Assembly: GCA_965227045.1 (NCBI GenBank)
Contig: OZ245718.1
Coordinates: forward strand, 682,001-746,000
Length of the DNA: 64,000 nucleotides
From: UBA10649 sp965227045
Lineage (GTDB): Bacteria > Actinomycetota > Actinomycetes > S36-B12
Reading direction: 5' to 3'
Positions 44,962-51,633 of the stretch are shown piece after piece. The notes below the pieces were generated by a model. It searched no databases and was not told the origin of the DNA. It saw only the letters and a list, made by a program, of their open reading frames with translations. Numbering within the stretch: the stretch's first letter is position 1; each line of letters begins with the position of its first letter. The position numbers and the translations under genes are program-made.

Positions 44962-45555
44962 CTAGCCCCGCGCCCAGAATGCAGCGCTGTACTTGACGTC
45001 GGCCACCGGTGCGGCCCCCGCATGCGCAAAAAGGTAGTTCGACGGGAAGATTACTAAACGACCGGCAACGGCTTCGACCTCGTAGTCGAAGTGGACGAAG
45101 GTCGTCGCGCCTCCCGCCTTCGGTGTGTTCAGGTAGAAGACCGCGGAGAACACGCGATCCGAGCCGCGAAAGTAGTCGGGGTGGGTGTCGAAGCGCTGTC
45201 CAGGCTCGTACTTGTTGAAGATGATCGGCTCGTACTGGTAGACGGGCACAGAGTATGCGAGCGCGTAGTTCGACATCCGCTGCCAGACGGCCTTGGCGAA
45301 GTCGTGGATCAAGGGCGGGTTCGCATAGGTGATGAACGGCATGCCCAGCGAGGAACTGGTCCGGATGTCACTCGTGTACGACGTCGAGCCGGAGACCTCT
45401 GACCGCTCCCAGCGCTCCAGCCCATCGAGATACTTCACGAGGTCTGCCGTGCGGTCGAACACCCCGTCGAAGACTTCAAGTCCCTGGGGAGCGTGCGAAC
45501 TCACAGCAGTCTCCAGTTCTCGACGGAGTCTCGACGATAGGTGCGGTGCTGACAC
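44962..45555 (-). CDS. 2-oxoglutarate/Fe(II)-dependent oxygenase
   Basis: A 197-residue oxygenase of the prolyl-4-hydroxylase type. The iron site is HxD...H: QRFDTHPDYFRG (about residue 124) and SNYLFAHAGAAP (about residue 177), with a basic residue in VKYSAAFW to hold 2-oxoglutarate. FYLNTPKAGGATTFVHFD is the usual core. It is first in the minus arm, directly upstream of the exporter genes and divergent from the precursor, so it most likely hydroxylates the precursor peptide. Confidence 0.86.
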   Translation of the reverse strand: MSAPHLSSRLRRELETAVSSHAPQGLEVFDGVFDRTADLVKYLDGLERWERSEVSGSTSYTSDIRTSSSLGMPFITYANPPLIHDFAKAVWQRMSNYALAYSVPVYQYEPIIFNKYEPGQRFDTHPDYFRGSDRVFSAVFYLNTPKAGGATTFVHFDYEVEAVAGRLVIFPSNYLFAHAGAAPVADVKYSAAFWARG

Positions 45556-45703
45556 CGGTCAACGTAGCGCGGCCGTCGACTGCTGATGTTCGCGTCGGCG
45601 AAATGCAACGTCTTGGCGCTGTCGCCCGACTGGACACGCGCGGGGGTCCATACTGGGCCGTGGGTCGCGTCGCGGCCTTTGCCAGTCGACTTAGGGAGCC
45701 CGA

Positions 45704-45946
45704 ATGAGCACTACTTTCCACGAGACCGCCAAGGCACTGCAGGCCGACCCGGAGCTCAAGACCAAGGTCTTGTCAGCAACGTCGGCCGAGGAGCGCGCGA
45801 ACATCCTTCGTGATGCGGGCGTCGCCGTTCCGTCGCAGTCGGACATCAACACGACGCACTCGGACCTTGAGGGCATCACGGGCGGAAACACCACCTCCGA
45901 CGTGGTCGCTGCAGCACCCGCCGCGGCCGCCGGCGCAGCCGCGTAG
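45704..45946 (+). CDS. RiPP precursor peptide, Nif11-like leader with Ala-rich core
   Basis: An 80-residue peptide, ATG 45704 after GGGAG. Residues 1-61 look like a Nif11-type leader (ALQADPELKTKVLSATSAEE, then RDAGVAVPSQSDI) ending in LEGITGG, the double-Gly site for the C39 exporter. The core, residues 62-80, is NTTSDVVAAAPAAAAGAAA: no Cys or aromatic residue, Thr/Thr/Ser near its start, and 12 final residues of only Ala, Pro and Gly. The gene lies first in the plus arm before ycaO and tfuA. A thioamide-bearing product is inferred, as in thioviridamide-type peptides. Confidence 0.85.
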   Translation: MSTTFHETAKALQADPELKTKVLSATSAEERANILRDAGVAVPSQSDINTTHSDLEGITGGNTTSDVVAAAPAAAAGAAA

Positions 45947-45977
45947 TTCGTCGTTCTCATACGAACGGCAGTTCCCA

Positions 45978-46015
45978 TCTGTGGGCTGCGGCGATCGACT
46001 GCCGCAGCCCACAGA
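45978..46015 (+). terminator. Strong hairpin between precursor and ycaO
   Basis: A perfect 15-bp inverted repeat (TCTGTGGGCTGCGGC / GCCGCAGCCCACAGA) around an 8-nt loop, GATCGACT. There is no U-tract after it, so it may be a partial terminator or an mRNA end protector that keeps the precursor transcript in excess over the enzyme genes. Confidence 0.75.
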
Positions 46016-46036
46016 GTTGCTCCGACGTCATGATGG

Positions 46037-47272
46037 ATGGGTAGCTCGATCGCGATGGTGACACTCGACTTCAGCGGTGTTCTGCGGGCCGGGGATCCAG
46101 AGATTCCGACAGCAGTCGCGACCGAATCGGGTTTGCGCACGCGGCAGGCCGGCGCCCTTCGCGAGTCGCTCGCCCCGCACATGGCGGACTACGGAATAAC
46201 CCGAGTCGCGCACCTCACCGGATTTGACCACGTCGGGCTGCCAGTCCACATGGCGGTCAAGCCGCAAGGCAAGACGCTGTCCAGCGGAAGCGGCAAGGGA
46301 TCCACGCCCGACGCGAGCTGGGTCAGTGCCTTCATGGAGTGCGCCGAGCAGTCCGTGTGGGAGAACCTCGACCTGGACCCGGTCTCGGCCAGCGAGAAGG
46401 TCATGCGCCGACTCGGCGTGCAGGTGGCATCTGGCGCCGATCTTCCGATGATGCAGGGTGCCCTGTGGTCCGAGGACCTCGCGATCAACTGGGTTCCCGG
46501 ATGGGACATCGTCGCCGGCGAAGAGGTCTACGTGCCGGAGTCGCTCGTCGCCGTCTCGCTATTCGGCGACGGCGGCCTGAAGCTGTTCGTCGCCGGGTCT
46601 AACGGACTGGCGAGTGGTGCCCACATCCTCGAAGCCGTTCTCTCCGGGCTGCAGGAGGCCGTCGAACGCGACGGCATGATGCTCAAGACGACCGTCACCA
46701 AGGGCAGGCACCTGCTGGCCGACGAGTTGCTGCGGCAGGCGGCTCCGTCCGTCGCCGACCGGATCGAGCGATCGAAGCTGCAGCTTGAGGTCGTCGACGC
46801 GACGACCGAGATCGGCGTGCCGATCGTCGTGGCGTACCTGCACGACGTCGAAGGCGGGACGACCGGTTCGTTCAAGGGATCGGGTGCGGGGGTCAGCTCC
46901 CGAACCGCCCTGGTGCGCGCGGTCACAGAGGCCGGCCAGGCGCGCTGCCTGATCGTCGCCGGTGCGCGCGATGACATCTTCGAAAGCCAGCGCTCTGCCG
47001 GCTCCCGACGACCCGACGTCTTCGAGGTTCCTGCTACCGAGCAACTAGTCGAGCTCGGCGACTCCAGCACCGGCAGCGTGATCGGCGATCTCACCTGGAT
47101 GGTTGGCAAGCTCGTCGGCGCAGGCTTCCCGCGAGTGATCGTCATCCGCCACACCGAACCAGACGAGCCCGTCCAGGTCGCGCGCGTGATCGTCCCGGGC
47201 CTCGAGGGCTATCCCTTCGCGCACGCGCAGACCGGTCCGCGCGCACGGGCATTCGTGGAGGCGTCGGCATGA
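46037..47272 (+). CDS. YcaO-family peptide-modifying enzyme
   Basis: A 411-residue YcaO protein. ATP-binding Glu-containing motifs are SAFMECAEQSVWENL (about residue 100) and LSGLQEAVERDGMML (about residue 210), followed by SSRTALVRAVTEAGQARCL. The C-terminus (GPRARAFVEASA) lacks the Pro-rich tail of azoline-forming members, which fits a TfuA-dependent YcaO. These enzymes activate a backbone amide with ATP; with TfuA they install sulfur to give a thioamide. Its stop overlaps the tfuA start (ATGA). A second possible start is ATG 46055. Confidence 0.93.
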   Translation: MGSSIAMVTLDFSGVLRAGDPEIPTAVATESGLRTRQAGALRESLAPHMADYGITRVAHLTGFDHVGLPVHMAVKPQGKTLSSGSGKGSTPDASWVSAFMECAEQSVWENLDLDPVSASEKVMRRLGVQVASGADLPMMQGALWSEDLAINWVPGWDIVAGEEVYVPESLVAVSLFGDGGLKLFVAGSNGLASGAHILEAVLSGLQEAVERDGMMLKTTVTKGRHLLADELLRQAAPSVADRIERSKLQLEVVDATTEIGVPIVVAYLHDVEGGTTGSFKGSGAGVSSRTALVRAVTEAGQARCLIVAGARDDIFESQRSAGSRRPDVFEVPATEQLVELGDSSTGSVIGDLTWMVGKLVGAGFPRVIVIRHTEPDEPVQVARVIVPGLEGYPFAHAQTGPRARAFVEASA

Positions 47273-48687
47273 CCGCGAAACCGGACGTCGTCTTCCTTGG
47301 CCCATCACTGTCCCGGGCCGACGCACTCGCGCTCTACCCGGACGTGATCGTCCTGCCGCCCGCAGCGATGGGCGACGTTCTCGGCGCAGCAAACCGCTAC
47401 CGACCGCACGCCATCGGAATCGTCGACGGCACCTTCCTGTCGAACATGTCGGTATTCCACAAGGAGATCCTCTACGCCATGGACCAGGGCATCTGGGTCT
47501 TGGGGGCGAGCAGCATGGGAGCGCTCCGCGCGGCCGAATGCGCTGCTTACGGGATGATCGGCGTCGGCAGCATCTACGAACAGATCGCGTCCGGAGCTAT
47601 CGAGGACGACGACGAGGTCGCCCTCACCCATGGTGACTTCGCGCAGGGGTTCCGCGCGCTGTCCGACGCTCTGGTGACCATCAAGGCAGCCATCGGATCC
47701 GCAGTCGAGACCGGCCTCATCTCACCTGACGACGGCGTCCGTCTGATTGCCCTGCAGAAGGATCGGTGGTTCCCAGACCGCCGCCTTAGCAGCGTCTCGC
47801 TCGACGCGATGTCGCTGGGAATCGATCCGGAACGTTGCGCAAGCATCCGGGAGTTCATGAGGACGCACGTCGTCGACCCCAAGCGCGAGGACGCGATCGC
47901 ACTGCTGCACCGCATGCGGGAACTGCCAGGCGAGCCCATGCCCGTCGAGGACCGCCCGGACACGGCGATGTCTGGGACGTTCCTGGCATGCCTCGCGCGC
48001 GACGTCGTCGTGGAGACACCTGACGGCTTCGCGGTGACGTTCGACCGCATCCGCAGATACGCCGATCTCCACGAGGATCGATACGACGAGGACATGAGCC
48101 GGGCCAGGCAGGCCCAGGCCCTCATCTCCTTGTCGCAGTTCCTTGGCGGGCCGCCTACCGAGGCCGAGTTCGCGGCCGCACGAGCCAGCGTCTGTCGACG
48201 CGTGGGAATCACCGAGGAGTCACTCGAGTCATTCGCCCTCGAGAATGATCTCGACGCCCGGGGTCTTCGCGTCCTGATCGGCGGCCAGGCACTCATCATG
48301 CGACTCGAGCACAGCTGGCTGGGCCGCTCGCGCATGGGCATGATCACCGAGGCGTATCTCAACGAACTCAGGCTGGGCGGGCGCTATGCCGAGACCAAGG
48401 CGGGCGCCGCCCTCCAGCATGCGGCCGCCGAGGGCGTCACCTTCGACTCCCCGCCTTCGCCGCGCGCCCTGATCGCAACACAGCACGCGATCGGCTGGCA
48501 GGTGCCCGAGGACTTTGCCGCCTACATCGATGAGCGAGAACTCGGATCGGCCAGCGAGCTGCTCGACGCGATCGCGGTCTCGGTGCGCGCCCATCGCGCC
48601 CTGTTTGGCATCGACCTGGTCGATGTCGGCGATGACTCTCCCCTGCTCATCGAGGACTCCGAGCCGATGATGACCCGAGGCCGCTAG
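47269..48687 (+). CDS. TfuA-like partner protein of YcaO
   Basis: A 472-residue protein. Residues 40-160 are the TfuA core: AIGIVDGTFLSNMSVFHKEI, then GIWVLGASSMGALRAAEC, GMIGVGSIYEQI and DDDEVALTHGDF. The remaining 310 residues are a long helical extension, which suggests a peptide-binding or scaffold part. TfuA helps YcaO by supplying sulfide for thioamides, as known for McrA thioglycine and thioviridamide. It is coupled to ycaO and followed without a gap by the kinase-like gene. Confidence 0.92.
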   Translation: MTAKPDVVFLGPSLSRADALALYPDVIVLPPAAMGDVLGAANRYRPHAIGIVDGTFLSNMSVFHKEILYAMDQGIWVLGASSMGALRAAECAAYGMIGVGSIYEQIASGAIEDDDEVALTHGDFAQGFRALSDALVTIKAAIGSAVETGLISPDDGVRLIALQKDRWFPDRRLSSVSLDAMSLGIDPERCASIREFMRTHVVDPKREDAIALLHRMRELPGEPMPVEDRPDTAMSGTFLACLARDVVVETPDGFAVTFDRIRRYADLHEDRYDEDMSRARQAQALISLSQFLGGPPTEAEFAAARASVCRRVGITEESLESFALENDLDARGLRVLIGGQALIMRLEHSWLGRSRMGMITEAYLNELRLGGRYAETKAGAALQHAAAEGVTFDSPPSPRALIATQHAIGWQVPEDFAAYIDERELGSASELLDAIAVSVRAHRALFGIDLVDVGDDSPLLIEDSEPMMTRGR

Positions 48688-49479
48688 GTGGTCGCTCCAC
48701 CGATTCCCGTCACGTTCGACAATGCCCCGCCACCGCCCCCGTCGCCCATGGCCTTCTGGCAGGTAGACGCCACCAGTGTCACCATCGGGCTGCCGGGACT
48801 CGGGTCGATCACGACCAGTCTTGACGCGCTCGTGGTCCGGGCGGCTGACGCGAGCTCGCAAGCGGCGACGTGGGCCCGCCTCGGCGAATGGGCGACCGCG
48901 CAGTTCTACGCGGCCCACGGATTCCGGGTAGTTCCCGGCTGCGTGGTCGCGCGCGACGGTCACGCCACGATCATCACCGGACCCCGACGCACCGGCGCCA
49001 CCCTGCTCGGTCTGCAGCTCACGCGGCACGGATGGGGGCTGGTGAGCGACGGACTGGCCATCGTCGACGGCTCAGGCACCTGCAGGTCCACCGGCGAGTG
49101 GGCGACCTCCGATACGCAGCCCGCCGAGCGGCTCTTCCCCGACTACCCACGGGAGGCATGGCCGTCTGGCCGCGATCGAACCCGAGTGGGCGCGCCGAGT
49201 CGTCCGGATTCCGTCCTCACGCAGGTCGTCCACCTTCGGGTCAGGGACTCGGTGAGGGCGCTCACGGCTGTCAGGTCCGACGCAGAGACGGACGGGGTGC
49301 GGGCCTCGTTGATTCCGCTGGCCAGCCGTGTTCCGGGCGCGACGCCACCGCGGCCGATGCCGTTGACTGCGACCGTCACCGTCTCCCGCCCTGTGCCGCG
49401 GAACCTGACCGACATGCAGGCGGTCTCCCCCGTCGCCATGGCCGACCTGCTTGCACCGATCCTGCGCGAGGTCAGCTGA
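48688..49479 (+). CDS. HPr-kinase-like protein with degenerate P-loop
   Basis: A 263-residue protein, GTG start right after the tfuA stop. Residues 65-135 show the HprK-like fold: AAHGFRVVPGCVVARDGHAT, then the P-loop position GPRRTGATLLGLQL, then GWGLVSDGLAIVDG as the Asp-containing strand. The usual Lys of the P-loop is Ala here, so normal ATP phosphotransfer is doubtful. Related kinases modify RiPP peptides (for example, lasso-peptide Ser phosphorylation). It may bind the peptide or act as a scaffold. A Pro-rich start (PPPPPSP) precedes the domain. Confidence 0.7.
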   Translation: MVAPPIPVTFDNAPPPPPSPMAFWQVDATSVTIGLPGLGSITTSLDALVVRAADASSQAATWARLGEWATAQFYAAHGFRVVPGCVVARDGHATIITGPRRTGATLLGLQLTRHGWGLVSDGLAIVDGSGTCRSTGEWATSDTQPAERLFPDYPREAWPSGRDRTRVGAPSRPDSVLTQVVHLRVRDSVRALTAVRSDAETDGVRASLIPLASRVPGATPPRPMPLTATVTVSRPVPRNLTDMQAVSPVAMADLLAPILREVS

Positions 49480-50291
49480 TGGCACAGACCGCCTGGATCG
49501 CCTCGTACCCCAAGTCCGGCAACACCTGGGTACGTGCGCTGCTGCACGCGCTTCGGGAAGGTGGGATCGACGAGCTCAGCACCCTGGACTTCGGTGGCGC
49601 GAACGAGGGAATGGATGCACGCCTCGGCGTGAGTCTCAGCGATGCCACGGAAATCGAGGCGATGCAGTTGCTGCGACTGGGGTGGGCGATCGGAAGTGAC
49701 GCTCCAGGATTCGTCACCCGCAAGACGCATCAGGCGTGGACCTGCACGGTTGACGCCTATCCCGACCGCTGGCAGCCCGAGGGCGCTCGGGCCGTCTACC
49801 TCGTGCGCGACCCGCGAGCCGTGGCTGTCAGTTGGGCCCATCACCGGGGGTGCAGTCATGCCGATGCAGTCGCGTTCCTTCGCGAGGAACAGCATCAGAT
49901 GAAGCCAGTCCACCTGGCGCACGGCGGCTACCGCCCGTCGACGTGGTCGCAGCATGTGACCTCCTGGACCCAGCAGACGGACATTCCTGTCGTGGTCGTC
50001 CGCTACGAGGACCTGCTCGCCGACCCCGATCCGGCGCTCGAGCGCATAGCTGGATCGCTCGACGTGCCCACCACCGCTCAGTCCCGCGCGGTCGCCCTCT
50101 CCGCATGCTCGTTCACGTCACTCGCCGCGCGAGAGGTCGTCGAGGGTTTCGTCGAGGCGCCTGCTGTAGACCGCGTGTTCTTCCGGCGCGGACAGGCTGA
50201 TGCCTGGCGCGAGGAACTCGATCCGCTGCTCGCCGCTCAGGTCGAGGCCGACCACGAAGACGTAATGCGCCAGTTCGGCTATCTGGCCTGA
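49479..50291 (+). CDS. Sulfotransferase
   Basis: A 270-residue PAPS-dependent sulfotransferase. The 5'-phosphosulfate loop is ASYPKSGNTWVRALL, a basic/His pair is in VTRKTHQAW, and the 3'-phosphate motif is YLVRDPRAVAVSWAHH. VVRYEDLLADPDPALERIA is typical. The ATG overlaps the stop before it (TGATG), so it is translated with the RiPP genes. It probably sulfates a hydroxyl of the precursor peptide (a Thr/Ser, or one made by the 2OG oxygenase). Its end overlaps the convergent M20 gene by 13 bp. Confidence 0.9.
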   Translation: MAQTAWIASYPKSGNTWVRALLHALREGGIDELSTLDFGGANEGMDARLGVSLSDATEIEAMQLLRLGWAIGSDAPGFVTRKTHQAWTCTVDAYPDRWQPEGARAVYLVRDPRAVAVSWAHHRGCSHADAVAFLREEQHQMKPVHLAHGGYRPSTWSQHVTSWTQQTDIPVVVVRYEDLLADPDPALERIAGSLDVPTTAQSRAVALSACSFTSLAAREVVEGFVEAPAVDRVFFRRGQADAWREELDPLLAAQVEADHEDVMRQFGYLA

Positions 50292-51607
50292 GCCGCCTGC
50301 TCGGCATGCATGTCCAACACAGTGGTCCACAGCTCGCGCATGTCGCGAAGACTCTCGACGTCGACGCGCTCGTCGTCACCGTGCACCATCGCCGGGACTT
50401 GGTCCACGGGTAGCCGATCGCTGTACATCCCGAAGCCGTACGCGGTCGCACCGAGCTGTCGGAAGAACCGGGCATCAGTGATGCCCGGTGCCATCGTCGG
50501 CACGAGCACGGCACCAGGACGCTGAACGCGCGCGGCCCGCTCCATCAGGTGCCACAGCGGCGTGCCGGCCGGACTCGCGGTTGCGCCGAACCCGCTGCTC
50601 ATCTGCACGATGACCTGGTCGCGCAGCGACCCAAGGGCTCCGGACAGCAACTCGTCGACGTCGCGGGCACCCTGCCCGGGAAGAACTCGGACGTCCACAT
50701 CCACCTCAACACTCCCGGGAATCGTGTTGGACGAGCCCGACCCGGTGATCGCCGTCGCCGTGGCCGTCATTCGGGTGAGAGCGTGGACGGCCTTGGCCGC
50801 GAACGGCGGCAGGAGCGGCAGCGCCGAGTCGACTCGATAGGGGTCGGTGAGAATCGGCCTGATGCGCTCGTCCCATGCGCCGTCGACGAAGTCGCGCCAC
50901 GGCTGCGTGATGATCACGTCTGGAGCGAATGCGGCCAGTCGGGCGCAGACCTCGGCGGCCACGGTCAGGGCGTTAACAGACCCGTAGGGCATCGCCGCGT
51001 GGCCGGGCTCTCCAGTGATGGTCAGGCGCACACGCCACGCGCCCTTCTCTGCGGCCAGGACGCTGAGCTTCGTCTCGCCCATTGAGGGGATCGCGGTCCC
51101 GCCGGTTTCCGTGATCACCCAGTCGGCACGCATCGCGTCCGGCTCGTTGCCCAGAAGCCATCGCGTCCCGAGCGCACCGAACGCCTCTTCGTCAGCAACC
51201 GCGGCGAAGACCACGTCACCGCCGCGCCTTCCGGCGCGGGCATGATCGCGAAGAGCAAGCGCCATCGTTGCCACGTGGCCCAGCATGTCCAGCGCCCCGC
51301 GTCCCCACACGAAACCGTCGACCAGTTCGCCGCCGAATGGGTCGTGAGTCCACCGGTCCGGCAGGGCCGGTACGACATCCGTATGCCCGAGCAGCATCAA
51401 CGCCGGAGCTTCGCGAACCTCTCCAGCCAACCGTGCGACCACCGACCGTCGACCCGGCGCGGCGTCGAACACCTGAACCTCGATGCCGGCGCAGTCGAGC
51501 ACAGCGCGAACCGCGTCGGCATTGGCGACCTCCGACGCACCCGGTCCGCCATCGTTGACGCAGGCGTTGCGAATGAGTGACTGGAGGAGTTCTACCTCTT
51601 CAGTCAC
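50279..51607 (-). CDS. M20-family metallopeptidase / amidohydrolase
   Basis: A 442-residue protein of the ArgE/DapE/CPG2 family. Zinc ligands are in MLLGHTDVVPA, GRGALDMLG, DEEAFGA and, near the end, MVHGDDERV. The dimerisation domain lies between about 190 and 310. It hydrolyses an amide bond of a peptide or acylated amino acid. It may be part of general peptide use; no link to the RiPP genes is required, although it is the next gene. Confidence 0.9.
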   Translation of the reverse strand: MTEEVELLQSLIRNACVNDGGPGASEVANADAVRAVLDCAGIEVQVFDAAPGRRSVVARLAGEVREAPALMLLGHTDVVPALPDRWTHDPFGGELVDGFVWGRGALDMLGHVATMALALRDHARAGRRGGDVVFAAVADEEAFGALGTRWLLGNEPDAMRADWVITETGGTAIPSMGETKLSVLAAEKGAWRVRLTITGEPGHAAMPYGSVNALTVAAEVCARLAAFAPDVIITQPWRDFVDGAWDERIRPILTDPYRVDSALPLLPPFAAKAVHALTRMTATATAITGSGSSNTIPGSVEVDVDVRVLPGQGARDVDELLSGALGSLRDQVIVQMSSGFGATASPAGTPLWHLMERAARVQRPGAVLVPTMAPGITDARFFRQLGATAYGFGMYSDRLPVDQVPAMVHGDDERVDVESLRDMRELWTTVLDMHAEQAAQAR

Positions 51608-51633
51608 CAGACCACCGCCTTCCGCGAGCCGAA

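Noticed and set aside
45978..46015. Classical Rho-independent terminator closing the precursor gene
   Set aside because: The stem is strong but no run of T follows it, and the operon clearly goes on; a partial or stabilising element fits better.
48870..49478. Longer sulfotransferase starting about 200 codons upstream
   Set aside because: The extra part is out of frame with the kinase-like gene and lacks domain features; the ATG at 49479, coupled to the stop before it, starts right at the PAPS motif.
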